Below are positions 1 through 12,330 of a stretch of DNA of 64,000 nucleotides, in pieces. The DNA is from Plectrocnemia conspersa. Lineage: Eukaryota; Arthropoda; Insecta; Trichoptera; Polycentropodidae. Made by a program: the position numbers and the translations under genes. Each line of letters starts with the position of its first letter. The stretch's first letter is position 1. Location of the stretch: positions 1-64,000 of the forward strand of contig VTFK01000542.1 of assembly GCA_009617715.1 (NCBI GenBank). The letters are read 5' to 3'. Under the pieces are notes generated by a model that made no database searches, was not told the origin of the DNA, and worked only from the letters and a program-made list of their open reading frames with translations.

Positions 1-815
1 ATATGACCGTAAGCGTACGATAACGGACAATAATAAAGTCACATAAAGGGGATCACACATAAAAATGCGATATCGTAAAAAAATATCCGATTGACGCAAA
101 CGACGCCTATTTACATTAAATTTAATGTGACCGCTTTATGAGGGAGCTTTGAAAAGTTCTCGACTCTCATATCTTATGTATACTTTGACATTTCAATTCT
201 TATTTGCATATACTCCAACCCTAGTATGTCATTTAAGACAAATTTACATAAGTCAATAAAAACTGCATAATAAAGTCTTTCTTTACTAGGCATTCGCAAA
301 TCGCCAATGACACATTTTTTTATTTTAATGTGGTTTATTGGAACATACTTAAAGCTGAAGGATGTTTAACCGCAATATAAATTTCCATATCATCATATTG
401 AGATAACGTGAATGAAAGGAATAAATAAACGTGATTTTTTCTATTAAATCAATCTGAAAAATATACACAAAGTTCACATAAAAGTATTTTTCAATTAATT
501 AGAAATGGAATTGTCGAAACTACACGTAATATTTGCAACTTAATTAACCAGCGTAACACAAAATATTGCATGGCATCCATTAAACTACTATTTCAATTCC
601 AAATTGAATGAACGAGAGTTCAGCTGAACTTGCATCAAGCGAACTGATTGAGTGATTGTGAATGCTCGACTTTTTTTAGATTCTCGAGATTAAGAAATCT
701 CATTTTTGTAGCAATTTTGTGAATTAGAGAATTTTATTAAGTATTTTTAAAAAATATTAGGGATATCGTACACTATTTTTTGGAATATTTTAAACCAAAT
801 ACTGAAATAATACGA
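1..815. other. Unassigned AT-rich sequence
   Basis: I see no exon, RNA gene or recognisable transposon here. Around 680-700 a short inverted motif (TCTCGAGATT/AAGAAATCTC) precedes the family C repeat and may belong to its edge. Confidence 0.5.
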
Positions 816-1030
816 GCGTTTTTTACCAGTTTAAATTCTCTCTTGTGTCTAAAATTTTATTATGTATTTACGATTATTAATTATGTATTCCCACGCAAAG
901 CGTACGAAATTGCAGGTTTTAGTACAGATTTGTTTTTGATATTTAAATTACTTCTAGGGAAAAGAAAAGGGTATAGTTTTCTCGAGAAAAATGTCAAATC
1001 GATAATTCTCATTTCATTTCAGAAATCAGC
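816..1030 (+). repeat. Dispersed repeat family C, copy 1
   Basis: This segment matches 55158-55545 on the same strand. Shared blocks include TTTAAATTCTCTCTTGTG, TATTTACGATTATTAATTAT, TTACTTCTAGGG with AAAGAAAAGGGTATA, and near the end GAGAAAAATGTCAAATCG with ATTCTCATTTCA. The second copy holds about 170 bp more before the last block, so this copy is internally deleted or that one carries an insertion. The open frame here (780-1130) is low-complexity and has no recognisable domain. The class of element is unknown. Confidence 0.7.
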
Positions 1031-3304
1031 AAATTTCTCTAAATATTTTATAAAATATTTTTATTATAAAAAAATAATTTGTACGAATATTTTCAAAAGG
1101 TTTACAACCACTGCTAATATTAATGCCTAATATACATGCTTCTCGAAGGGTTTTAATAGGGGTCTGGGAATGACTTGTCAAAAATTGTTTACAAATTTTT
1201 TGCCTTATTTTTGCTTAAGTAATAAAAGAATCTATTCTTATAAGAAATCATTCCGATGGTGTTCGTGTCAGATGTTTGAAAATATGCATACCTTCTCGGA
1301 AGATCGAAAGTATTTAAATGACCGGCCGACGGATTTATCTTTGCTTGGCTGATCTAAGAATCCGCTCCGATAAGAAGAAATTACGCACAGAAATCGGCAG
1401 AATGCAAAACGATTTAGGGCTATTTTTATTTTTCGATAATCCAAAAAGTTTTTTTATGTAGCAACAGCTGTGATTGACAATTGCCTCACGATTCGGGTAA
1501 AAATACGAGAGCCAGAAATTACTTTGTAATTAGACATTCAACAAAGAATTATCTGCATATCTTAACGATCATCCAGAACTCCCTTGCCTCATTAATAATA
1601 TTGTATACGTATGTAAGTATGCACATTTGCGAGTTTCTTTAACATATTACCCAATTTATCATAACTATAATTTATAGTTATGTTTAAATTATATACAATG
1701 ATAATATTATATGCTTAAATCAAAAATATCGAAATACATACATTTTTCAATTCATTAAAATTTGAGAGAGAAATCAGAATGCCTAATTACAATCCAATCT
1801 ATTTAATATAAATGTGCTATCGCACTTTGCCAATTATTGGATTCAATGCTACCATTCAATGCTTAATAGTATTTTTCTTGGTCCCAGTTTATCCTGCAGC
1901 TACCTTTTAGCCCCAACTCAATCGGGCTATTCTGTATAAGGTATAGAAAGATTATACCTAGATATTTTCTAAAAAAAATCGGTCCTTGAACTATTCAAAC
2001 CGCTCTAGTACACGCGACCGACACAAAGGCGGCCCGAGCGCAATCTTGGTGTAATGTTAGCGAGAACAATGAATTATCCGCAACGGGTTAGTTCATCATC
2101 GGGGTAGGTAGTAGAAGGCCAGTTTCATCGATCATACGAAACGGCAGGCAGTGCCTGTGCGATGACTGTATAAGCGATAATCGCATAATAAGCACAAACA
2201 ACCAGTGGACCGTAGTGCAAATAGCAGTGCTTTGTCTACCGATTTATAACACAAGTGCCCACGGAAATGTTAAAATATTCGGACAAAAAGCTTTCGAATT
2301 ACTTTTGAAATAAAAATTCAGCTCCGTAGAGCAGACTGAGTGAAAATCGTGCATCTGGTTTAGATAGCTATTATCAAGACGCATAAAGTAAAAGCACAGT
2401 ATACGACCACTTAGTAGTGGTATTTATTTATTATGTACGGACGGCCACGAGCCTCTCTAGGGTCTGGAACTCCTTCTCAGAATCGCAAGTATCCATTTAA
2501 TTAGATTTGATACGATTGAAACTTTCATTAGTTCCGAAAACGATGGCGAACGTTATTGCTAGAGTAAACATAATACTCATAAAAGTAACAATAAACGATA
2601 GATTGAATTGGACTGACGTACCTTTGTGATTGAAATACGAGAAGGGTTTATATAGGTCACTCCTTAATTAATCCTTAATTACAGATACACAGTTGGTTGA
2701 TGTGTATGGTTAGTATGTAGTAACTTGATAATTGAGACTTTGGTTATTCGTTAGATTAACTAATATAATAATAACCTGATGCACGTCGTATATTAAATGA
2801 ATGTAAGTCTCTAAACGTTGCATCTATTTTAAATAACAGTCAATGTACTAGGTAATGGATTACAACCAAGGCTTTCAACACAGAGTATATTTTCAAAACT
2901 AGATTTTCGATAAAACAACTACTTGGTTTTTGTATATATTTTACCTGACAGATAATATAATACGCGATCAAGTTATACCTTTTATTAGGAATAGTTATTA
3001 GGCATTCATTTATTTACGTAAGATTTCCAAATACGTAATATGTACCTATTATTATGCCTATATCTCATATAATCCATTCAACCTTTAGATAGCAACTTGA
3101 CATAGCAGTTTATTTACTTTCTGAATACAACACATACTTATATCTCTTATCAATGATTTTCACACAGCTTATTTATAAGATGCGCCAGAAAACGGTATTA
3201 TGCAATTAGAAATAGATATAGATTGTGCATCTTCCGTTCATGAATTATTACACAACGGAATTTAAGATAATAAAAAAACTCATAAGATAATAATTTCACT
3301 TTTA
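1031..3304. other. Unassigned, with a less AT-rich stretch at about 1990-2270
   Basis: No coding exon is supported. The 1990-2270 stretch is richer in GC and CpG and reads like insect 5' leader sequence, with short ATGs that stop quickly, but I found no convincing TATA-Inr pair or splice site. The rest is AT-rich and featureless. Confidence 0.4.
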
Positions 3305-4403
3305 TGCTTGCACTACACTCTCTGGAAGTTGTCCTAACCGAAGTTCAACTGAAGTCAGCCGAGGTCGATTTCAGTTGAACTTACCGACTTCCGAGTAGCG
3401 GCCACATTGCCACAAATTTCATATGCCGTCCGGACGGCGGGGTTGAAGGACGTCCGCACGGCAGCTGCTGTCATGTACAGCTGGCATATTTGCGCGCGAT
3501 CGAAAAATGTGCCAAATAATCGCAATTTTTAAATTGTCATATTATTAAAATTACGCTACTGATAATTATAAAAGTTTGTGTGGGCACTCGCCAATACAAT
3601 ATTAGTGAAAACTTTTCGGTCGTAAATATTCAATTTACGCAACATTTTTGTCGGCTTTTGCAAAATGCTATAAGGCATAAAAATGATACATCACAATACG
3701 AACACCACATTTGTGACTATCCTAGAACTTTTCGCCATCGATTCTAAATAAGAATTCGTTATGGTGTGCCATTTATATAAACTGATCTAGGAAAATACAT
3801 AAGGATATTCGAAACGATTTTTTTTAACAAAATCAAGTAGCATTAATTCTTTTTTAATTATTTAATTTTATATGAAAAAAATATAATAACGACATCTGTT
3901 AGAAGAATATACTATCAAAAATATAATTAATTCCTTTTGGTGCCCTAAAATATTCAAAGATGTCAGTAAGAGTCTGTTGAAGTCCCTGATAAGCATGTGG
4001 TTTTATAACTAGACCACATGACCACGATGTAGCGCTTGACGTGTGTGTTAACCATAGGACGCCAACGCGCATACTGAAATTGAACCAAGTTACTCGTTCT
4101 ATCTCAGTTTGCGAAAAACCATATCATTATCTCTCTCACTCTCGTCACTTAACACGCGAGAGAGCGAAAGGGGAAGCATCTCACCGCTCGCGCTCGAAAG
4201 AGCAGCTCCGACTTCGGTCCGTTTGCCGACAATGTTCGGAAGCGCTCGAAGCTAGCCAAGTCGACTGAATTACCCCCACTTTACCTCCCGTTCTCGGTAG
4301 CCTCGGATAACTTCCGAGAGATTTTAGAGCGGGCCGAAGTAACCCACTATATTCTCCGTCCTTGGCCAACCTTGGCCAACTTCCAGAGAGTGTAGTGCAC
4401 GCA
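3305..4403. mobile_element. Non-autonomous DNA transposon, PIF/Harbinger-like, copy 1
   Basis: The left end begins TGCTTGCACTACACTCTCTG and the right end is its inverted counterpart (TGCGTGCACTACACTCTCTG on the minus strand). The match continues through GAAGTTG and then CC, giving about 30 bp of TIR. Both ends are flanked by TTA (3302-3304 and 4404-4406), a TWA target duplication as made by PIF/Harbinger transposases. At 1,099 bp it has no transposase frame. It shares a 60-odd codon open stretch (about 3550-3750) with copy 2. The right subterminal region holds a 10-bp tandem motif (TTGGCCAACC). The superfamily rests on TIR plus target size only. Confidence 0.78.
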
Positions 4404-6214
4404 TTATAGTGTTATGTTCATTCTACTCGAGTACAATATTTATATGTTTTAAAGATTATATTTAGCTCTTTTCTAATACAAACAATTTGCAGTGAAAATC
4501 CACACGGATTATCATCCATGACAAAACGTCGAATTAGCGCTTAAATCTCGGCGCGAACGTCACATTTAGTAAATTAATTGGATTAAACATGCGCTACAGG
4601 ATTTAATCATCAACCGGCGCGCATTTCATAAACGATAAATTTATTACTACACTGTGCTCGTGCTGCATTATTAACATGGACGATGCGGAAAGGATTAACG
4701 AACGGCGCTAACTGAAACACGCACGTTTGAACCCGATTGACAGTTGCATCGATAACGAGCTTAGAAACTATTATATATATATACATAGATACATAGCGAA
4801 CGCACCCAACCAAACTGCGAGATTTCGATACAGAAAAATGTAATCTTAATCTGATACTAAAACTCCGGACGTTTACTGAGATAAGTAATAGGAGCTTTTT
4901 CGGCGGTCGGATTATCGCTTAATTTATTTGTTTGTCTTGGCGGTTGAATCGCTTGTTAATTAACGCCTTTTGCTAAATCTTGAAATTTCACTCTTCGACT
5001 CGATCATTGCGCAGATACGCGCGCTACGTAACCAACGACGGATTAACTTGGATTTCGCCGATAGCGAATCGTGAACAAATTCTCGTGTTGCTGTCGGAAT
5101 CGCTCGAGGCACATCCGAGAATAAATGCAAGCGAATTACTCGATTGAGATGGTTCACGTCTATTGTTTCAGTCGTGTGTTTAATTAAGAAGTTAAAACAT
5201 TGGCCTGATAAGTTTACCCTAACTTGACTGGGGAGTTTTATAGTTATATACGTACAAACTAACTAGTACACGGTGGTCTGTAAAGTCAGTTTTAATATTT
5301 AAACATAATATAATATAATAATATTTACTCTGCTTTGTTAGCAACCATTTCTTCGACAGTTAGCGAACATTAAACTATTAATCTCCTCGTTTACATCATT
5401 ATTCGTTACATGCGATCCAATATCTAAGATATGTATAAGTAAAACTCTCAAGGGAAATGAACATGATTCTATCCTCATTTTACCCCAACTATATCCTTTT
5501 AAGTATAGACATCTGTCAAATGTTATCTGTGAATAATCAAAAAACGATTTTGTTATTCCTAAAAATGTAATTAAAAACAAATCTGTTTACAACAATACCC
5601 TGAAACTAAATTACGCCATCAATGTGCCTCGAAATAACCACTGTCAGATCAAGAAGCAATATTAACGCACTTAGCTTTACCGTTATTTTAGTAAGGTATT
5701 AAACGTGACGTTAATTACATCCCAAACCGTTACTTAATCCTTCACGAACGATTTTGTTAAATTCATGCAGAACCTTTGAATTATTTAAGCACAGATTTCA
5801 AACGTATTAATACTAGATATATAATGATTATTGATTAATATTATTTTAATATAAAAATAATTATTATATTCTTTAATAAATTAACTAATAGGAAATCAAA
5901 GAACAAAATAAAATAATGAAACACACAAACGCCTTCTACAATATTAAAAAAGTATAGTTAGCGCGTTCTTTCTTTATAATTAAATATTGATCTAAGGTTC
6001 GCAATGGCAGCAAACCTTTTAGAATGAACTACAAAATATGCTTGGAATCCAGGTGTTTAACGCTTGTTTTCCAATTTACGTTACTGCCTTATTCATTTTG
6101 GAGAGATGGTGGCAGAGTTTTTGTGAAAATAATTGCTTCTGTTTTAATTCGGTTAATTTTAATTTTCCACCCCTCACCTTTTCTCCTGTTAAATGTCGGG
6201 TCTTAGTCCGTAAT
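4404..6214. other. Unassigned sequence
   Basis: This is mixed AT-rich DNA with a somewhat GC-richer part at 4500-5160. Small open frames occur on the minus strand but lack domains, splice context or initiation context. A short TA microsatellite lies near 4773-4785. Confidence 0.4.
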
Positions 6215-6258
6215 ATCGTATTGTTAGAGACTTAAGCTTAAGTCTCTAACAATATGAT
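6215..6258. repeat. 44-bp near-perfect palindrome
   Basis: The arms are 6215-6236 and 6237-6258, centred on AAGCTT with no loop and one mismatch. The inner arm reads ATTGTTAGAGACTTAAG and is repeated exactly on the other strand. No transposon signature surrounds it. Confidence 0.9.
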
Positions 6259-7399
6259 CTATACTAGCTATTTATTTATTGAAGTTATATTGTAAATAAT
6301 TTTATTAAAAAAACAGACGTCTTCAATTTCAAGACTTTGATTAGTAAGTTTCAAGTATATATGTATGTACATTAGGGGTGGATAAACTTAAAGGCCCCGC
6401 GGGTGTTTCACTAATGGCATTATGGCAAATTATTAATCCCCACAATAGTTGTATTGTATGTAAATAATATAATTGAGAAAACAACATAAATACAGGATTA
6501 AATTAGCCGCGCAGCGAAACAAAGTGTAATATTTTGATAGTAAACAGCTACTTGATTTTTGGAAAACAATGTGTTTTTGTAGGATTCAAATAGTTTGATG
6601 ACACGTTATTATAAAAAGATATAAGAAAACAACGTTTCAACACTTTGTATGCGGGAAACGAGCATCTTTGTGTGATCGATGCTCGTCGTTTAAAAGTAGG
6701 AGACGAGAATGAATCTTCTTTTTACTGCAATGTTGTGATTTCATTGGGATCTACGCCCGTAAATATTTACTATCCATTTTACGAACAATTTTGTCTTATG
6801 ATTGAAAAAATCTAGTTATAATGGCACATTTTTATTATAGAAGGTTTTGAATTTATTCCTAATTTGTTTATTTCCAGAACCAATGAAGTAGCCACAATTA
6901 AAATAACTTTGCAACAGAGAAAAATTAATTCGAAAATTCTAAAAAATAAGAAATCGTTTAAATTCCCGAAAAATAAGAAATCGTTATTCTGCATTTTTAT
7001 TAGGAAATTCTTTAGTAAAAACACGCAGACTTGAAAGTCACTATCGTCAATTGAGTCGAACACAAAACATAATCAGAATTTCTTGTTCTTTTTCGATACA
7101 CCGCTCTCACTACCTGTTCTGTATGTAGCTGTGAATTTAACGGATTTTAATCAATACTTATTTTTTTATATATGTAAAAACATATGTGAAATTATCTATG
7201 AACTAATATGTAAAAACTTATATGAAATTATCTATGAACTAATGTAGTTAATTATTAAAAAAAAATTATATCTAATATTTACGATTTAAATTTTAATTAT
7301 TCACTATATTTGTCCGTGAGCTTAGGAAAATTTAAGAAAACTTATTTAAAAATATTCGTGCACGTTTATTTTTAAACAATAAAATTACGTCATTTGCCT
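6259..7399. other. Unassigned AT-rich sequence
   Basis: There is no gene. A loose tandem of AAAAATAAGAAATCGTT occurs twice near 6940-6985, and a clearer 36-bp tandem lies at 7171-7242. Confidence 0.4.
7171..7242. repeat. 36-bp tandem duplication, two units
   Basis: The units 7171-7206 and 7207-7242 are nearly identical, both ending AAATTATCTATGAACTAA. They differ at only two positions near CATATGTG/CTTATATG. Confidence 0.9.
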
Positions 7400-7660
7400 G
7401 CGTTTTGGTCCATAGTTTATCTGCACTTCGATAATACAGTATGCTTTCAAAATATATTAGCTATTTTTACCGATATTACTACGGATTTCTGATATAGAGC
7501 ATTGGTCAAAGTATATTCAAACCAAATTTTGGCCCCTAAATTTGTCTAGAAAAATGCAAGTCATGAAATACTATAAATCATAATGAAATCAAAATATAAA
7601 AAAGAACGTGGATTTTTGACCCCCCCCCCCTACCTCGCTTACTGGAAAAAGTTTTTAAGA
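7400..7660 (+). repeat. Repeat family A/D, diverged fragment
   Basis: 7404-7545 matches the 3' third of family A as seen at 45150-45270, sharing the blocks CCATAGTTTRTCTG, GCRTTGGTCAWAGTATAT and AAACCRAATTTTGG. After that, 7560-7660 resembles the D module: an ATGAAATACTATRAAT block, a run of C from 7621, then CTGGAAAAAG. Order and divergence suggest an old rearranged copy. Confidence 0.6.
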
Positions 7661-9000
7661 AGAAACATGTTAAATACATCATTAATTATTAAAACAGCCT
7701 ACAAAAGCATTTGCGGAAGCTCTTAATTTAAAAACGCACTTGACCATTTGAACAGTAAAGACGTACATGTACGGTGGTCGATCTTTCACTGTTTTGAGGT
7801 AGTTATATACTAACATATATAACTGAAGAAGTATTAAATAAAAGCAATTATTATTTTATATTATTATTTTTGATTTGAATTAATGTAAATGTTTTCTGTA
7901 GAAAATAATACCAATATATTAAAAAGTACGAAATAAATTACCATGACAAAATATGTTATATTAATTTTATAAAAAATATTGAAAGCCAAATAATATAAAA
8001 TAAATCAACGAAATTCAATAATAGAAAAGTGTTGAAATATATTATTAAAAATGCAATAATAAATAAATAGCAACAGATTTTTTTATGGTAAAATAGGTAA
8101 AATTAACTCATTTTGGTTGTATTTCATTGAAATAACAGGTATAAAAATACTGTTTGATTCAAAATTTTGTCAAATATGCATGATAATGCCGTTTAACTTA
8201 TTAAGTGCGCATTTCTCAGCAAATTTTATCTTAGAAAAGCGTATATAAAAACTGGAAAGCACGGTCGCATTCTATCAGACTGCATGAAAGAAAATACCTC
8301 TGGGTTATAAAGTGTGCATTTCTTAGCCGCCGAGAGTAAACATTATTTTATAAATGGATTTCGTTGCAGTTTCAAAGTACTCTTCCATTAAATGCAATTG
8401 ACTAGGAATGACTAACCACATGAGCTTGTCATTTCCTTTAGAGATGTTAGTAATAATAGTACATGATCCGCAGCAGAGAGGACATTCGGAATTCAATTTT
8501 CAGAAACAATTGTGAGTCGATCCAGTATTGTATTAACCGTTTGATTACCAAGATTTGTGGAGCTACACTATTAATATACAATAAAAAAGTATGTTACTCT
8601 AACCTGAAGCTAATTCACCTTTAAGGCTATTAAAAATGTATATGATTTGCTCTTTAATTATGACGTCGGATTTAGAAATTCTCGCCATAGTAGCAAAAGC
8701 CAGTCTATTGGATTTCGCCAAGTAATTAAAATAATAATGAATAGAAATAAGAAGTAGTAGATAAAACTCGTGGCGCTAATTTATAGAATATCGTTTTTAT
8801 TTCAATTTTTTTAAATTAGAATATCACTGTATTAAGTGACAGGTGAGCAATTCGGTTGTTCCCGCATTCTTGGCCAATTTTGCTATACATGTTGTTACCG
8901 TCTTAGGTTAACGCCTGTAATATTATAGCGGTAGATTTACAAAAAATAAATAAATATTGTATATGCGAACGTCAAAATTGCTTTTTTCACGCTTTTATTA
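7661..9000. other. Unassigned AT-rich sequence
   Basis: No gene or known repeat was recognised. A short motif AAGTGYGCATTTCTYAGC occurs twice, about 110 bp apart (near 8203 and 8310), without further similarity. Confidence 0.4.
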
Positions 9001-9660
9001 AATTCTCGGTCTCGGTATCGGTCGCGAAAGAGAAAGCCGCGCGTTTATTTATTATATTGTATAGATGCGATACGTAACGGAGAAAAACAAAGCACGCCAA
9101 AAGTCTAAATAATAATTTGGAAACTCCTCAATTGGGCCAGGGGACCGACGACGCAAATTGCGGTAATATTTCATCCGGCGGCGCTAAACAAACTTGAAGC
9201 GATAGGAGAAATACGTCTCGTTTCGCAAATGAAAAAAGCCTCCGGGAAAGTAATTTGGGAAAATGTCCAGTTAAAGCTGCGCCCATAATTCAGAACGGGG
9301 GCGGAACGAATTCAAACGTCACTCGAGCGAGATGTGATATAAGTGCGTGAGGTGAGCCGAGAGTGCGCGAAAGGGGTCAAAAGTGAATTTCGGGATAACT
9401 ATTGTTACTTTCGCCCACGTGTCCGCCGCCTCGGGGGGTAGGTAAGTGTGCGTGCGCGAAATAATCGACGGGGACGAGAGTGGGCCGAGGGCAAAAAGCT
9501 TTATTTATAGGGGAGGAAATCGACTGTTCGGCCGCAGAGCAGTTTTCGAATGAAAATTTTATGACGGGCCCTGGAAACGCTGATCGTATCGTTTCAAGTG
9601 CGTATATACTTATTTATTGGAGAAATATTTCCCCCGTTTATATCGTTATTTATTATACGT
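9001..9660 (+). other. GC-richer island with a consensus splice donor
   Basis: This block is clearly less AT-rich than its surroundings and contains many CpG. At 9441/9442 there is a strong donor-like site, TAG|GTAAGT, preceded by a GC-rich stretch. That would fit a 5' non-coding exon, but no promoter pair or coding continuation was seen. The plus frame at 9480-9665 has no recognisable domain and is not called as a gene. Confidence 0.25.
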
Positions 9661-11690
9661 TATAAAAAGCACAAAGGCAAAGAACAACTTTATTGATATT
9701 TGATCAACGTCTATGTTTACTTATAGAAATTATAACTACCTCAAAAAATAATACAACTGTATCGGATTTTTTAATATCGGCACATAAACATTAATAATAC
9801 CAATATAACTCACCGAAACAGCGCGTTGCACCGGTTTAAGAGAAACATTCAAAAGACGTATTTACCTGTAAACAAAAATAAAAAGAATTAATACACTATA
9901 TTTAACATAGAACTTAATATGTATTATACACCAATAAAAATATTTAATTACAGATTTATTAACGTTTTATATTAATATATATATATATATAAATACTCTT
10001 CACTTTTATAATTTATTTTATTTTATAATACTTGAATTATGGCATGAAAAAAAACTCAGTCAAAATACGGAAAATACGTAACAATATAAAGAATGAAAAC
10101 CATAAAAAGCTTGTCACACAGTATAGTTGAGTACACAGCTTATTGCAAAATATTCTAAGAAAGCCGTCGGGTCTGAAAGCGTAATATGATAATAAACATT
10201 CAGCCCGAATATAATTACGTTGTCATCCGGCTTTATTGTATTAAACGTTTGATAATCGCAAAAGTATTCTAATTAATTTTACTTAAGCAAGCACGGGGAA
10301 AATTTGACATCGTTTTTCATTAAAACGCTTTTGAGAAGCGTTTCTTTTTCCTTCATATTATTATTTGTGTTTTTGATTAAAAAATATATGTATATCTGAA
10401 TAATAATTAAATTTATACGGCAATATTAAAAACAATTACAAAGCACTTTATAAAACATGGTCCAATTAGTGTGAATGGCAAGCTCTTTGTGTAGTCGTTG
10501 CGAGATGAAATTTAAAATGTACAATATAAATTATACGTATAATATAAAGTGCGAAATTATAAATAATTTGTACAATTAACTTCAAATAGTATAGCAATAC
10601 AACATAAAACTATAAATGGCGTGTCTTTAAAAAGCTAGCGATTGCTGATTATTCAATATCATTATCTGACAGGTTTTATTAATGTATCATATGTATCACA
10701 TATGTACATAAACTCATAATAATTCATATATCATGTTTTGTAGAATAAAGTATAAAAAAATTATTGTGGTGCACATCTAAAAGATGTGCAACATGCCACA
10801 ATAATTGCTCCAGTTCATTGTAGCCATTGCGAAAATTGTGTTTGTTAAGCTAGTTGAGAAGCTGGATGGCTTGCGTAAGTGGAGCGTTCTTAAGCGTTGA
10901 CATCCTGACCGTAACGGTAAAAATAAAGGACGCAATCGCGACTCTTCAGTCTTTTCGCGGGCGTGGTGCCAAAAAAAAAATACCAATGTATTATTTATGG
11001 AATATACTTTCTAAATTTTGCATTGATAATTTAGTGTTGTTATTAAGAAATACCTTAATTATATTAAAAAATCACTTACTAAAAAATAAATACATGAAAA
11101 TTAGAAGATTGCTACTATAACACAAATAAAATTTAAAATATATACTAAAAAGATTCCATATGAGAAATGAAATAATTTATTATTTATTACTTATGAAAGT
11201 CATTATCGTCATATACTGCAACAAAAACTAAACCGATGGTCTTTATATCGTACAAATCATTTTGTCATTATCGCTTATATGATGGTCGCCCATAAATGCC
11301 CACCCGTAATATATATAATTTCAACAAAGTACAGGATGTTTAACAATAATGATATTGGCGCTGAATTGGCCTTATGTAACATTCATCCACAGCTGACACT
11401 TGGTTACATCAGCACTAGGATTCGGAACACGATCACCACTCAAGACTTACAGATTTGACTCAGCTAGCTACGACGAACCAGAGACCAGAAACACGCTACT
11501 CAACTGTACAACTGCAAAAACGCTACAATCACCCTGATTGAATCAACTTGAACATTTAAAAACCTGCATTTTATTTGTATATCGTAATAATTTAAGCAAT
11601 AAACAATTTTAAGTAAAAAATATCTGCACATTAAATAAAATTGTGCTGCCTAGTATTTTACGGTGATATGGCTGCTATTTCCAGCTGCGT
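9661..11690. other. Unassigned AT-rich sequence
   Basis: There is no coding exon. A short TA tract lies at about 9974-9992, and a small dispersed repeat copy at 10849-10965 is listed separately. Confidence 0.4.
10849..10965 (+). repeat. Small dispersed repeat shared with 48547-48640
   Basis: Both copies contain GTTRAG, AAGCTGGAT and GGACGCAATCGCG in the same order, with degenerate matches between. In one plus frame both give a basic stretch of the form KLD...K.RGRNR, so this may be decayed coding sequence of an unknown retroelement. The second copy keeps the palindromic core GGACGCAATCGCGTCC. Confidence 0.45.
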
Positions 11691-12330
11691 CACTGCATTG
11701 GTCTAAATTCCCAAAATTAAAATCTTAATTAACAGCGCTATCTACCCGCACTGATCTGTCGAAATGGCACGCTAACAAGAAAAATGTAAATCATCCCCTT
11801 TTGGCCGACAGGGTCGCATCTGACGACTCGCAAACGAGAAATTTGGGCCGGTCGTAAATTTCGCTAAAATAAAATATATCGCATAACGCGTTTTATGGCG
11901 GTCCTCGCGCCGCGTTATCTACTTATTTATCTCATATTAAATTCCGATTTCCGGCTTCCGACCCCGTCTCCTGGCCAGGACCTTTATGATCCGGGTCGCC
12001 CATCATTATTTTTCCAGTCGAGCGGTTCGTCGCGCTCCACCGGTCGGAGTAGTTGAGAGAGAGCAACTAGAGTATTGATTACCGGTCTAGCTGGCTTAAC
12101 CCGAGCGAGGACAAAAAGCCCTGACGGACTTATTTTTTAAATAAAATAAAATAAGAAAACCCTAACGGGGCCGCACATCTCCTCAATTTCGGCGTAATAA
12201 CCGTGAAAATCTGGTTATGACGACTTTATTATACCCGTTCCGCGAGTCTCTCGGCTATGTGGGCGTAATTTTTATTCGGTGCCTGTGTTTTTCACTCGCG
12301 GATGAAACATTTCAAAGGAAAAGCGTGATA
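11691..12330. other. TE-poor, GC-richer block
   Basis: The composition shifts towards GC with frequent CpG (for example 11880-12080), and no transposon fragments were recognised. Reading frames are short. It could be unique intronic or intergenic DNA with regulatory content, but nothing specific can be named. Confidence 0.35.

Noticed and set aside
2000..2360. 5' leader-like sequence with short ATGs
   Set aside because: No initiator-promoter pair or donor of quality; all ATGs stop quickly. Left as unassigned.
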